64,000 nucleotides of DNA from NCBI RefSeq assembly GCF_029211125.1, contig NZ_JARGEN010000034.1, positions 1 to 64,000 on the forward strand, in the 5' to 3' direction. The position numbers and the translations under genes were made by a program. The DNA comes from Curvibacter soli (GTDB taxonomy: Bacteria; Pseudomonadota; Gammaproteobacteria; Burkholderiales; Burkholderiaceae_C). A model generated the notes under the pieces. That model ran no database searches. It was not told where the DNA came from and was given only the letters and a program-made list of their open reading frames with translations. Below, piece by piece: positions 30,306 through 42,413 of this stretch. The first letter of the stretch is position 1; each line of letters opens with the position of its first letter.

Positions 30306-32123
30306 CTACTTCCGCTGCGGCGGCACATCCGTGCAACTACCGTGCGCCACTTCCGCCGCCATGCCCAGGCTTTCGCCCAGCGTGGGGTGCGGGTGGATGG
30401 TGGCGCCGATGTCCACGGCGTCGGCGCCCATCTCGATGGCGAGGGCGATTTCGCCCACCATGTCGCCCGCGTGCGTGCCGACGATGCCGCCACCCAGGAT
30501 TCGCCCGTGGCCGTGCGCCTCGGGGCTGTCGTCGAACAGCAGCTTGGTGAAGCCCTCGTCGCGCCCGTTGGCGATGGCGCGGCCCGATGCGCTCCAGGGG
30601 AACAAGCCCTTCTTCACCTGGATGCCCTGGGCCTTGGCCTGCTCCTCGGTCAGGCCGACCCAGGCGACCTCGGGGTCGGTATAGGCCACGCTCGGGATCA
30701 CCCGTGCCTCGAAGGCGCTGGCGGCCAGGGCCTTGTCGCCCGTCAGTTCGCCCGCGATCACTTCCGCCGCCACGTGGCCCTCGTGCACCGCCTTGTGCGC
30801 CAGCATGGGCTGGCCCACGACGTCGCCGATGGCGAAGATGTGCGGCACGTTGGTGCGCATCTGGATGTCCACGTCGATGAAGCCGCGCTCCGTCACGGCC
30901 ACGCCGGCCCTGTCGGCGCCGATCCTCCTGCCGTTGGGGGTGCGGCCGGCGGCCTGGAGCACCAGGTCGTAGAGTTGCGGCTCCTTGGGCGCCTGCTCGC
31001 CCTCGAAATGCACCAGGATGCCTTCTTTCATCGCCACGGCGGACGTGGTTTTGGTCTTGAGCATGATGTTGTCGAAGCGCGGTGCGTTCATCTTCTGCCA
31101 GACGCGCACCAGGTCACGGTCGGCGCCCTGCATCAAGCCGTCGAGCATTTCCACCACGTCCAGGCGCGCGCCCAGCGTGCTGTAGACGGTGCCCATTTCC
31201 AGGCCGATGATGCCGCCGCCGAGGATCAGCATGCGCCTCGGTACTTCCGCGAGCGCCAGGGCGCCCGTGGAATCGACCACGCGCGGGTCGTCGGGCAGGA
31301 ACGGCAGGTGCACGGCCTGGCTGCCGGCGGCGATGACGGCGCGCTTGAAGGCGACGACTTTCTTCGTGCCGGTTTTCTCCTGGCCGCTGCCGGTGGTTTC
31401 CTCCACCTCCACGTGGTTGGCGCCGATGAAGCCGCCATGGCCGCGCACGACGGCGACCTTGCGCATCTTGGCCATGGCGGCCAGGCCGCCGGTGAGCTTG
31501 CCGACGACTTTCTCCTTGTGGGCGCGCAGCTTGGCGATGTCGATCGACGGGTCGCCGAAGACCACGCCGGCATCGGCCAGATGCCTGGCCTCGTCGATCA
31601 CGGCGGCCACGTGCAGCAGCGCCTTCGACGGGATGCAGCCCACGTTGAGGCACACGCCGCCCAGGGTGGCGTAGCGCTCCACGATGACCACCTTCAAGCC
31701 GAGGTCCGCGGCGCGGAAGGCGGCGGAATAGCCGCCGGGCCCGCCGCCGAGCACGAGCACATCGCAGTCCAGGTCGGCCGTGCCGCCGTAGCTCGACGCT
31801 TCCATTTTGATAGCTGGTGCCGCAGGCGCTGCCTGCGCTGGCGCCGGTTTTTGTTCAGAAGCCGGGGCAGGCGCTGGCGCGGCGTCGGAGGCTTCGAGCG
31901 TGAGCAGCACCGCGCCCTCGCTCACCTTGTCGCCGAGCCTGACCTTGAGCTCCTTCACCACGCCCGCGTGGCTCGACGGAATTTCCATCGACGCCTTGTC
32001 GGACTCCACGGTGACGAGGCTCTGTTCCGCGCGGACGGTGTCGCCCGGCTTTACCAGCACTTCGATGACGGCCACTTCCTGGAAGTCGCCGATGTCGGGC
32101 ACATGGATGTCGATCACTGCCAT
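30306..32123 (-). CDS. lpdA: Dihydrolipoyl dehydrogenase (E3) with N-terminal lipoyl domain
   Basis: A 605-residue E3 of the pyruvate dehydrogenase complex. Residues 1-80 form a lipoyl domain with lipoyl-Lys43 (ESDKASM). The flavoprotein part begins near 118 with the FAD loop GGGPGG (126-131) and the redox disulfide Cys158/Cys163 (GGVCLNVGCIPSK). The C-terminal dimerisation domain ends with the His-Glu pair (EIALAIEMGADAVD region). E3 with its own lipoyl domain is known from Neisseria and Ralstonia-type complexes. The linker (about 85-112, ending APAIKMEASS) is made by a family D repeat. It is the last gene of the aceE-aceF-lpdA operon. Confidence 0.95.
   Translation of the reverse strand: MAVIDIHVPDIGDFQEVAVIEVLVKPGDTVRAEQSLVTVESDKASMEIPSSHAGVVKELKVRLGDKVSEGAVLLTLEASDAAPAPAPASEQKPAPAQAAPAAPAIKMEASSYGGTADLDCDVLVLGGGPGGYSAAFRAADLGLKVVIVERYATLGGVCLNVGCIPSKALLHVAAVIDEARHLADAGVVFGDPSIDIAKLRAHKEKVVGKLTGGLAAMAKMRKVAVVRGHGGFIGANHVEVEETTGSGQEKTGTKKVVAFKRAVIAAGSQAVHLPFLPDDPRVVDSTGALALAEVPRRMLILGGGIIGLEMGTVYSTLGARLDVVEMLDGLMQGADRDLVRVWQKMNAPRFDNIMLKTKTTSAVAMKEGILVHFEGEQAPKEPQLYDLVLQAAGRTPNGRRIGADRAGVAVTERGFIDVDIQMRTNVPHIFAIGDVVGQPMLAHKAVHEGHVAAEVIAGELTGDKALAASAFEARVIPSVAYTDPEVAWVGLTEEQAKAQGIQVKKGLFPWSASGRAIANGRDEGFTKLLFDDSPEAHGHGRILGGGIVGTHAGDMVGEIALAIEMGADAVDIGATIHPHPTLGESLGMAAEVAHGSCTDVPPQRK
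31798..31861 (-). repeat. Family D short repeat, in frame in the lpdA linker
   Basis: The minus strand reads CACCAGCTATCAAAATGGAAGC, preceded by GCGCCAGCGCAGGCAGCGCC. This is one of the best matches to the consensus and sits exactly between the lipoyl and flavoprotein domains. Confidence 0.75.
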
Positions 32124-32136
32124 ATCGGGCTCTCCT

Positions 32137-33786
32137 TCACAGCAGGATGCGGCGGTAGTCCGCCAACACCTGGGCCAGGTAGGCGTTGAAGCGCGCCGCC
32201 GAGGCGCCGTCGATCACGCGGTGGTCGTACGACAGCGACAGCGGCAGCGCGAGGCGCGGCACGAACTGCCGGCCATCCCACACGGGCTTCATGAAGCTCT
32301 TGGACAGGCCCAGGATCGCCACCTCGGGGGCGTTGATGATGGGCGTGAAGTGCGTGCCGCCGATGCCGCCCAGCGAGCTGATGGAAAAGCACCCGCCCTG
32401 CATGTCGGCGGCGCCGAGCTTGCCGTCGCGTGCCTTCTTGGCAAGCTCGCCCATCTCGGCGCTGATCTGCAGGATGCCCTTCTTGTCGGCATCCTTCAGC
32501 ACCGGCACCACCAGCCCGCCCGGCGTATCCGCCGCGAAGCCGATGTGGAAGTACTGCTTGTAGACCAGCGTATCACCGTCGAGGCTCGCGTTGAACTCGG
32601 GAAACTTCTTCAGCGCCGAGACCACGGCCCTGATGACGAAGGCCAGCATGGTCACCTTGACGCTTGCGTTGACTCCATTTTTTGCCGCTTTCTCGTTCTC
32701 CAGGTTGGTGGAGACACGGAAGGCTTCGAGTTCGGTGATGTCGGCCTCGTCGTTGTTGGTGACGTGCGGGATCATCACCCAGTTGCGGTGCAGGTTGGCG
32801 CCGCTGATTTTCTTGACGCGCGAAAGCGCCTTGCGCTCCACGGCGCCGAACCTGGCGAAATCGACCTTGGGCCAGGGCAGCAAATCGAGCCCGGCGCCAC
32901 TGCCGCCCGCGGGCGCCTTGGCGGCCTGGGCCGTGGTCTGGGCGGCGCCGGCCATGACCGCCTTGGTGAAGTTCTGCACGTCGGCCTGCGTGATGCGGCC
33001 CTTGGGGCCGCTGCCCTTGACCTCGGCCAGCGGCACGCCCAGCTCGCGCGCGAACCGGCGCACCGAGGGCGACGCATGCGGCAGGCCGCCCGTGGGCGCG
33101 GCGGGCGCGTGCGGCGGCGGCGGCGCGGTGGTGGCAGCAGGCGCAGGGGCGCTGGCGGCCGCGGCAGGCGCCGTGGCCGGCGCCGGAGCGGCGGCACTGC
33201 CTTCCAGCACGGCGATCAGGTCGCCGATGTTGACCTTGTCGCCCACCTTGGCCTTGAGCTCCTTGACCACGCCGGCGGCGGACGACGGGATCTCCATCGA
33301 CGCCTTGTCGGATTCGACGGTGATGAGCGACTGCTCGGTCTTCACCGTGTCGCCGGGCTTGACCAGCACCTCGATCACCGCCACGTCCTTGAAGTCGCCG
33401 ATGTCGGGCACGCGCACCTCCACCAACCCTGCGGGGGCGGCAGCGGGCGCGGGGTCTTTTGCTACAGAATCAATAGCTGCAACCGCAGGTTCTACCTGCG
33501 CTGGAGCCGTTTTTTGCTCGGAAACCGGGGCCGGTGCGGCGCCCTCGCCCGCCGCTTCCAGCACCAGGATGACCGAGCCTTCGGCCACCTTGTCGCCGAG
33601 CTTGACCTTCAGCTCCTTGACCACGCCGGCGGCGGACGACGGGATCTCCATCGACGCCTTGTCGGATTCGACGGTGATGAGCGACTGCTCGGCCTTCACC
33701 GTGTCGCCGGGCTTGACCAGCACCTCGATCACCGCCACTTCGGCGAAGTCGCCGATGTCGGGCACCTTGATTTCTACCAATGCCAT
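32137..33786 (-). CDS. aceF: Pyruvate dehydrogenase E2, dihydrolipoamide acetyltransferase
   Basis: A 549-residue E2 core. It has two lipoyl domains, with lipoyl lysines Lys43 and Lys161 (both [12 protein letters not shown]), then a Pro/Ala linker and a peripheral subunit-binding domain ([20 protein letters not shown], about 240-275). The catalytic acyltransferase domain has His522 in SYDHRVIDG. The linker between the lipoyl domains (about 88-112, including [18 protein letters not shown]) is a family D repeat in frame. The DNA of the two lipoyl domains is almost identical over more than 110 bases. It lies 13 bases before lpdA. Confidence 0.96.
   Translation of the reverse strand: MALVEIKVPDIGDFAEVAVIEVLVKPGDTVKAEQSLITVESDKASMEIPSSAAGVVKELKVKLGDKVAEGSVILVLEAAGEGAAPAPVSEQKTAPAQVEPAVAAIDSVAKDPAPAAAPAGLVEVRVPDIGDFKDVAVIEVLVKPGDTVKTEQSLITVESDKASMEIPSSAAGVVKELKAKVGDKVNIGDLIAVLEGSAAAPAPATAPAAAASAPAPAATTAPPPPHAPAAPTGGLPHASPSVRRFARELGVPLAEVKGSGPKGRITQADVQNFTKAVMAGAAQTTAQAAKAPAGGSGAGLDLLPWPKVDFARFGAVERKALSRVKKISGANLHRNWVMIPHVTNNDEADITELEAFRVSTNLENEKAAKNGVNASVKVTMLAFVIRAVVSALKKFPEFNASLDGDTLVYKQYFHIGFAADTPGGLVVPVLKDADKKGILQISAEMGELAKKARDGKLGAADMQGGCFSISSLGGIGGTHFTPIINAPEVAILGLSKSFMKPVWDGRQFVPRLALPLSLSYDHRVIDGASAARFNAYLAQVLADYRRILL
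33458..33520 (-). repeat. Family D short repeat, in frame between the aceF lipoyl domains
   Basis: The minus strand reads GGCTCCAGCGCAGGTAGAAC then GTTGCAGCTATTGATTCTGTAGC, matching the dispersed repeat. Confidence 0.7.
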
Positions 33787-33837
33787 GGGAATGTCTCCAA
33801 AGCGGCGGCGCGCAAGGCGCGCCGGCGCCGTGCGCGC

Positions 33838-36588
<2,751 letters not shown>

Positions 36589-36778
36589 GGTTGTCTCCTG
36601 AAAATGGGGCTAATTTAGCTTGCGTTGACCGCGCGCGGAGTTTCGCATATTTCCATGAAATTTCAAATCGTGCCTTTTGCTTTCATATTATGAATTTCAC
36701 GGCCATCCACGCCTCGCCCGGCCCACGTGATACGCGCGGGCGGCCTGCGCCGTGCCAATAGCTCCCTACACTGCGCAC
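36589..36778. promoter_or_regulatory. Divergent aceE / histidine kinase control region
   Basis: An AT-rich gap in an otherwise GC-rich window. TTCATA-T-TATGAA (36682-36694) is a perfect odd-centred palindrome and a candidate operator. TTTCATGGAAATATGCG-type sequence nearer aceE may contain the aceE promoter on the minus strand. The binding factor is unknown; the adjacent FixJ-type regulator is one candidate. Confidence 0.45.
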
Positions 36779-39334
36779 ATGCAGCAAATCCCTACTCCAC
36801 CGGTAAAGGCGCCCGCCCCCGCCGCAGTGCCCGCGCCGCTGGCCTGGTGGCGCACGTGGTGGCGCAGCCAGCCGCCCACGCACCAGGACCGCCTGGCCAT
36901 GCTGGCGCCGCTGCTGGCGGTGCTGCTGTTCCTGGCCGCCATCGCGGCGGCGCTGTGGTATTTGCGCGCGGAAGAAGCGGAGCGCGCGCAGGAGGCCGTG
37001 CGACGCGATGCCGAATACGCCCAGCAGCGCCTGCGCCTGCGCCTGCTGGAGCGGCAGGAGCAATTGATGCGCCTGGCGCGCGACGTGTCCGGCGGCGACA
37101 TGGAGCCGCCCGAGTTCGTGGCCCGCGCCGAGTCGCTGATCAGCCAGTACCCCGAATGGCAGGCCATCACCTGGATCGACCAGCGCCGGCAGGTGCGCGC
37201 CAGCCACGCCGCGCCCACGCTGGCCAACAGTCAGTTGCGCATGGCCGGCGAGTTGCTCAAGGACGGCGAGACCGACGGCAGCTTCAGCCTGGCGCGCGAC
37301 CTGCAGCAGCCCGTGTACTCGCAGCCCATGCGCATCGGCGACGCCGCGCCCCTGCTGCAGTTGCATGTGCCGCTCATGAACGAACAGGGCCGCTTCGCGG
37401 GCGTGGTGATGGGCGAATACTCGCTCGACGGCCTGCTGCGCTACGGCACGCCCACCGAGGTGCTGGCGCGCTACGCCGTCACGCTGGTGGACGGCAGCAA
37501 CCACCTGCTGGCCGGCACTCCGCTGCCGCCGCGCGACGGTGCCACGCGCCTGCTGCCCTGGACCACGCGCGCCAGCGGACACGAGGTGCCGGTATCCCTC
37601 GTGGGCAACGGGCTGCAGTTGCGCGCGCAGGCGTACCGCACCTCGCCGGGCGTGATTGGCAGCGGCATGTTCTGGCTCGTCGGCACGCTCAGCGCCATGA
37701 CGGTGTGGATGCTGCTGGCCACCTGGCGCCACACGCGCCGGCGCATGCAGGCCCAGGAGGCGCTGGTGGCCGAGATGAATTTCCGCCGCGCGATGGAGAA
37801 CTCCATCGTCACCGGCATGCGCGTGCTCGACATGCACGGCTGCATCACCTATGTGAACGCGGCGTTCTGCCAGATGACGGGCTGGAGCAACGCCGAACTG
37901 GTGGGCCAGCGCGCGCCGTTCTCGTTCTGGCCCGAGTCCGACTACGAGGCGCTGCACGCGCGGCTGCGCGACGAGCTGGCGGGCAAGACCGTGCAGGGCG
38001 GCTTCCAGGTGCGCATGAAGCGCAAGAACGGCACGCTGTTCGACGCCCGCATGTACCTCTCGCCGCTGATCGACCCGCACGGCCAGCAGACGGGCTGGAT
38101 GACCTCGATGACCGACATCACCGAGCCCAACCGCATCCGCGCCCAACTGGCCGCGTCGCACGAGCGCTTCACCGTCGTGCTGGAGGCGCTGGACGCGTCG
38201 GTGTCGGTGGCGCCGCTGGGCAGCCACGAGCTGCTGTTCGCCAACAAGCTCTACCGCCAGTGGTTCGGCTCGCTGGCCACGGGGCACCTGCAACTGGTGG
38301 CGCAGGCCGGTGTGCCGGCGGCCACGCCGGGCGGAGAATCGGGCGACGAGGTGGACGGGCTCATGGGCCTGCCGACCGACCCACTGACCTCGGCGCAGAG
38401 CGAAAACGCCGAAATCTTCGTGCCCGAGCTCGGCAAGTGGCTCGAAGTGCGCTCGCGCTACCTCAACTGGGTCGACGGCAGGCTGGCGCAACTGGTGATT
38501 GCCACCGACATCACGCCGCGCCGCCAGGCCGAGGAGCAGGCTGCCAGCCAGGCCGAGCGCGCGCAGTCGGTCAGCCGCCTGATCACCATGGGCGAAATGG
38601 CGTCTAGCGTGGCGCACGAGCTGAACCAGCCGCTGTCGGCCATCAGCAACTACTGCAGCGGCATGATCGCGCGCATCCGCAACCGGCAGATCGAGGAAGA
38701 CGCGCTCGTCGCGGCGCTGGAGAAAACCGCGCACCAGGCCCAGCGCGCGGGCCAGATCATCCAGCGCATCCGCGCCTTCGTGAAGAAGAGCGAGCCCAAC
38801 CGCACGCTGTCGAACGTGGATGAGATCGTGGGCGAGTCGGTGGAGCTGGCCGGCATCGAGCTGCGCCGGCGCAGCGTGCGCCTGTCGCACTACGTGGCCG
38901 CGCGCCTGCCGCACCTGCTGGTGGACCCGATTCTCATCGAGCAGGTGCTGGTCAACCTGCTGAAGAACGCCGCCGAGTCCATCGACAACGCGCGCCGCCC
39001 GCTGCAGCAGCGCAACGTGGAACTGCGCGTGGTGCCGCGCCAGGTGGACGAGCAGCCCGGCGTGGAGTTCACCGTGCTCGACACCGGCGCCGGCCTGGCG
39101 CCCGAGGTGCTGGATCGGCTCTACGAAGCCTTCTTCTCCACCAAGTCCGAAGGCATGGGCATCGGCCTGAACCTGTGCCGCAGCATCATCGAGTCGCACC
39201 AGGGCCGGATGCAAGCGGAGAACCTCTACAATGGAACGGAGATTGCGGGCTGCCGGTTCTCCTTCTGGATACCGCTCGCCAAGCCTGCCGATGGCACTAT
39301 CAATTCCATAGCAAATACACGCAACCGGGGGTGA
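36779..39334 (+). CDS. PAS sensor histidine kinase, membrane-bound
   Basis: About 851 residues (ATG 36752 would add nine). A transmembrane helix at about 41-62 and another near 315 bracket a periplasmic or extracytoplasmic sensor domain of about 250 residues. A PAS domain follows (about 350-460, NGTLFDARMYLSPLIDPHG), then a second PAS-like segment. The HisKA/HATPase part has the phospho-acceptor His613 in SVAHELNQPLSAISNY, the N box LVNLLKNAAESI, and G boxes VLDTGAGLAPEVLDRL and GMGIGLNLCRSI. It resembles DctB/FixL-type kinases. It is paired with the response regulator 4 bases downstream. Confidence 0.9.
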   Translation: MQQIPTPPVKAPAPAAVPAPLAWWRTWWRSQPPTHQDRLAMLAPLLAVLLFLAAIAAALWYLRAEEAERAQEAVRRDAEYAQQRLRLRLLERQEQLMRLARDVSGGDMEPPEFVARAESLISQYPEWQAITWIDQRRQVRASHAAPTLANSQLRMAGELLKDGETDGSFSLARDLQQPVYSQPMRIGDAAPLLQLHVPLMNEQGRFAGVVMGEYSLDGLLRYGTPTEVLARYAVTLVDGSNHLLAGTPLPPRDGATRLLPWTTRASGHEVPVSLVGNGLQLRAQAYRTSPGVIGSGMFWLVGTLSAMTVWMLLATWRHTRRRMQAQEALVAEMNFRRAMENSIVTGMRVLDMHGCITYVNAAFCQMTGWSNAELVGQRAPFSFWPESDYEALHARLRDELAGKTVQGGFQVRMKRKNGTLFDARMYLSPLIDPHGQQTGWMTSMTDITEPNRIRAQLAASHERFTVVLEALDASVSVAPLGSHELLFANKLYRQWFGSLATGHLQLVAQAGVPAATPGGESGDEVDGLMGLPTDPLTSAQSENAEIFVPELGKWLEVRSRYLNWVDGRLAQLVIATDITPRRQAEEQAASQAERAQSVSRLITMGEMASSVAHELNQPLSAISNYCSGMIARIRNRQIEEDALVAALEKTAHQAQRAGQIIQRIRAFVKKSEPNRTLSNVDEIVGESVELAGIELRRRSVRLSHYVAARLPHLLVDPILIEQVLVNLLKNAAESIDNARRPLQQRNVELRVVPRQVDEQPGVEFTVLDTGAGLAPEVLDRLYEAFFSTKSEGMGIGLNLCRSIIESHQGRMQAENLYNGTEIAGCRFSFWIPLAKPADGTINSIANTRNRG

Positions 39335-39338
39335 CGAC

Positions 39339-39965
39339 ATGAGCCTGATTCCGAAGAAGGGCACGGTCTATGTGGTGGACGACGACGAGGCCGTGCGCGA
39401 TTCGCTGCAATGGCTGCTCGAAGGCAAGGACTACCGCGTGCGCTGCTTTGAATCCGCCGAGGCGTTCCTGGCCCGCTACGACCCGCGCGAGGTTGCCTGC
39501 CTGATCGTGGACATCCGCATGGCCGGCATGACGGGCCTGGAGCTGCAGGACCGGCTGGTGGAACGGAAGTCGCCCCTGCCCATCGTCTTCATCACCGGCC
39601 ACGGCGACGTGCCCATGGCCGTGAACACCATGAAGAAGGGCGCGCTCGACTTCATCCAAAAGCCGTTCAAGGAAGACGAGCTCGTGGCCCTGGTGGAGCG
39701 CATGCTCGAACACGCGCGCGAAGCCTTCGTCGAACACCAGCAGGCCGCCAGCCGCGACGCGCTGCTGGCCAAGCTCACGAGCCGCGAGGCGCAGGTGCTG
39801 GAGCGCATCGTGGCCGGGCGGCTGAACAAGCAGATCGCCGACGACCTGGGCATCAGCATCAAGACCGTGGAGGCGCACCGCGCCAACATCATGGAAAAGC
39901 TGCACGCCAACACCGTGGCCGACCTGCTCAAGATCGCGCTGGGACAAAATGCGCCCAAAGCCTGA
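39339..39965 (+). CDS. FixJ/LuxR-type response regulator
   Basis: A 208-residue regulator. The receiver domain has acidic residues DDDE (14-17), phospho-acceptor Asp58 (CLIVDIRMAG), Thr in FITGHGD and Lys in FIQKPF. The C-terminal LuxR helix-turn-helix is LTSREAQVLERIVAGRLNKQIADDLGISIKTVEAHRANIMEKL. With the upstream PAS kinase it forms a complete two-component pair. Its divergent position from aceE suggests control of pyruvate or related carbon metabolism, by position only. A terminator follows. Confidence 0.93.
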   Translation: MSLIPKKGTVYVVDDDEAVRDSLQWLLEGKDYRVRCFESAEAFLARYDPREVACLIVDIRMAGMTGLELQDRLVERKSPLPIVFITGHGDVPMAVNTMKKGALDFIQKPFKEDELVALVERMLEHAREAFVEHQQAASRDALLAKLTSREAQVLERIVAGRLNKQIADDLGISIKTVEAHRANIMEKLHANTVADLLKIALGQNAPKA

Positions 39966-39970
39966 AAACT

Positions 39971-40022
39971 CCTGAATTCATAGCTACTCCCGCCCGCCAC
40001 ACCTGCGCTGGCGGGCTTTTTT
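39971..40022 (+). terminator. Terminator made from a family D repeat
   Basis: Stem GCCCGCCA / TGGCGGGC (39992-39999 with 40009-40016) followed by six T. The loop CACCTGCGC and the upstream GAATTCATAGCTACTCC match the family D repeat, so a dispersed repeat appears to have become the terminator of the kinase/regulator pair. Confidence 0.8.
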
Positions 40023-40043
40023 ATTGGTAAATTCTTTCCCGAC

Positions 40044-42398
40044 ATGACCGCCCAACTGATCGACGGAAACGCCCTCTCCCGCCAACTGCGCGCCGACGTG
40101 GAGCGCCGCGCCGCCGCGCTGAAAAGCCGCGGCGTCACGCCCGGCCTGGCCGTGGTGCTGGTGGGCGACAACCCGGCCAGCCAGGTCTATGTGCGCAACA
40201 AGGTCAAGGCCTGTACCGACAGCGGCCTGCATTCGGTCCTGGAGAAGTACGACGCGGCGATGACCGAGGCCGCCCTGCTGGCCCGCGTGCAGGCGCTGAA
40301 TGACGACCCCGCCATCCACGGCATCCTGGTGCAACTGCCGCTGCCCGCGCACATCGACGCGCAGAAGGTCATCGAGGCCATCGCGCCGGCCAAGGACGTG
40401 GACGGCTTCCATGTCGCCAGCGCCGGCGCGCTCATGACCGGCATGCCGGCTTTCAGGCCCTGCACGCCCTACGGCTGCATGAAGATGCTCGAATCCATCG
40501 GCTACGACCTGCGCGGCAAGCACGCCGTGGTCATTGGCCGCAGCAACATCGTGGGCAAGCCCATGGCGCTGATGCTGCTCGCGCAGAACGCCACCGTCAC
40601 CATCTGCCACAGCGCCACGCCCGACCTGGCCCACTTCACGCGCGACGCCGACGTGGTGGTGGCCGCGGTGGGCAAGCGCAACGTGCTCACCGCCGGCATG
40701 GTCAAGCCCGGCGCCGTGGTGATCGACGTGGGCATGAACCGCGACGACGCGGGCAAGCTCTGCGGCGACGTGGACTTCGCCGGCGTGAAGGAGGTCGCGG
40801 GCTGGATCACCCCCGTGCCCGGAGGCGTGGGACCGATGACGATCACGATGCTGCTGGTCAACACGCTCGAAGCGGCGGAACGCGCAGCCGCCTGTCCAGC
40901 CCCATGCCCCATGACCGACCACCGCCCCCATTCGCTGGACCCCGACGACTGGACGCAACTGCGCGCGCAAGGCCACGCCATGCTCGACGACATGTTCGGC
41001 TACCTGGAAACCTTGCGCGATCGCCCGGTGTGGCAGCCCATTTCGCCGCAGGTGCGGTCGTCGCTGCGCGAGCCGCTGCCGGCAGCGCCGACCAGCCTGG
41101 CGCAGGCCCACCGGCGCTTCATGCACAGCGTGCTGCCCTACGCTGCCGGCAACGCGCACCCCCGCTTCATGGGCTGGGTGCAGGGCGGCGGCACGCCGGT
41201 CGGCATGCTGGCGGAAATGCTGGCCGCCGGGCTGAACGCCAACCTGGGCGGCCGCGACCAGATGCCCCTGGAGATGGAACGTCAGATCGTGGCCTGGATG
41301 CGCGACCTGTTCGGCTTGCCCGAAACCGCCAGCGGCCTGTTCGTCACCGGCTCGTCCATGGCCAACCTGATCGGCCTGCTGGTGGCACGCACCGCCGCGC
41401 TGGGCGGGGAATCGCGCAAGACCGGAGTGGCCGCCTCCGGCCTGCGGCTGTCCGCCTACGCCTCCGCCGACGCCCATGGCTGCATCGCGCAGGCCATGGC
41501 CATCGCCGGGCTCGGCACGGACGCCCTGCGCCGGGTGCCGGTGGATGCGCGCCACCGCATGGACGTTGCGGCGCTGGCCCGAATGATCGCCGCCGACAAG
41601 GCCGCCGGGCAAACCCCCTTCTTCATCGCCGGCACCGCCGGCACCGTCGACACGGGCGCGGTGGACGACCTGGCCGCCATCGCCGCGGTCGCGCACGAGC
41701 ACCGCGTCTGGTTCCACATCGACGGCGCCTATGGCGCGCTCGGCATGCTGGCGCCCGACGTGGCGCCGCTGCTCGCCGGCATCGGGCAGGCCGACTCCAT
41801 CGCGCTGGACTTCCACAAATGGGGGCAGGTGCCCTACGATGCGGGCTTCGTCCTGGTGCGCCGCGAGGCCGACCAGCTCGCCGCCTTCGCCTCGCCCGCC
41901 GCCTACCTGGCGCGCCACCCGCGCGGCCTGGCCGCCGGCTCGCCCTGGCCCTGCGACCTGGGGCCGGACCTGTCGCGTGGGTTCCGCGCGCTCAAGACCT
42001 GGTTCACCCTGGTCACCCACGGCACCGATGCCATGGGCGCCGCGATCTCGCACTCGTGCGCGCTGGCGCGTGCGCTGGGGCAGCGCGTCGAGGCCCATGC
42101 GGAGCTGGAACTGCTGGCGCCGGTGGCGCTGAGCATCGTCTGCTTCCGCTACCGCTGCGAGGACGCCAATGCGGTCAACGCCGAAATCGTGGCCGACCTG
42201 CACGAATCCGGCATCGCCGTGCCCTCCGTCACCACCATCGACGGGCGGACCGCCATCCGCGCCGCCATCGTGAACCACCGCACGACCCTCGACGACATCG
42301 ACGCGCTGGTGCACGCCGCCGTGGCCTGCGGACGCCGCCGCAGCGGCCTTTCGGGTGCGGATGCCGCACCGCCCCCGGCGGCCAGCCGCCCTGCCTGA
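40044..42398 (+). CDS. folD: FolD fused in frame to a group II PLP-dependent decarboxylase
   Basis: One 784-codon frame. Residues 1-285 are a complete methylenetetrahydrofolate dehydrogenase/cyclohydrolase, with the cyclohydrolase Lys in [13 protein letters not shown], the NADP loop [12 protein letters not shown] and the closing run [25 protein letters not shown]. FolD normally ends there. Here no stop occurs, and after the linker ACPAPCP comes MTDHRPHSL (ATG 40911). This begins a 495-residue decarboxylase with the cofactor pocket [10 protein letters not shown] and the Schiff-base Lys592 in DFHKWGQ (Lys303 if started at 40911). No Shine-Dalgarno precedes 40911. The product is either a true fusion or two proteins from one frame. 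The decarboxylase substrate is probably an aromatic or acidic amino acid. Confidence 0.85.
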   Translation: MTAQLIDGNALSRQLRADVERRAAALKSRGVTPGLAVVLVGDNPASQVYVRNKVKACTDSGLHSVLEKYDAAMTEAALLARVQALNDDPAIHGILVQLPLPAHIDAQKVIEAIAPAKDVDGFHVASAGALMTGMPAFRPCTPYGCMKMLESIGYDLRGKHAVVIGRSNIVGKPMALMLLAQNATVTICHSATPDLAHFTRDADVVVAAVGKRNVLTAGMVKPGAVVIDVGMNRDDAGKLCGDVDFAGVKEVAGWITPVPGGVGPMTITMLLVNTLEAAERAAACPAPCPMTDHRPHSLDPDDWTQLRAQGHAMLDDMFGYLETLRDRPVWQPISPQVRSSLREPLPAAPTSLAQAHRRFMHSVLPYAAGNAHPRFMGWVQGGGTPVGMLAEMLAAGLNANLGGRDQMPLEMERQIVAWMRDLFGLPETASGLFVTGSSMANLIGLLVARTAALGGESRKTGVAASGLRLSAYASADAHGCIAQAMAIAGLGTDALRRVPVDARHRMDVAALARMIAADKAAGQTPFFIAGTAGTVDTGAVDDLAAIAAVAHEHRVWFHIDGAYGALGMLAPDVAPLLAGIGQADSIALDFHKWGQVPYDAGFVLVRREADQLAAFASPAAYLARHPRGLAAGSPWPCDLGPDLSRGFRALKTWFTLVTHGTDAMGAAISHSCALARALGQRVEAHAELELLAPVALSIVCFRYRCEDANAVNAEIVADLHESGIAVPSVTTIDGRTAIRAAIVNHRTTLDDIDALVHAAVACGRRRSGLSGADAAPPPAASRPA

Positions 42399-42413
42399 GG
42401 AACCGAACCGACC

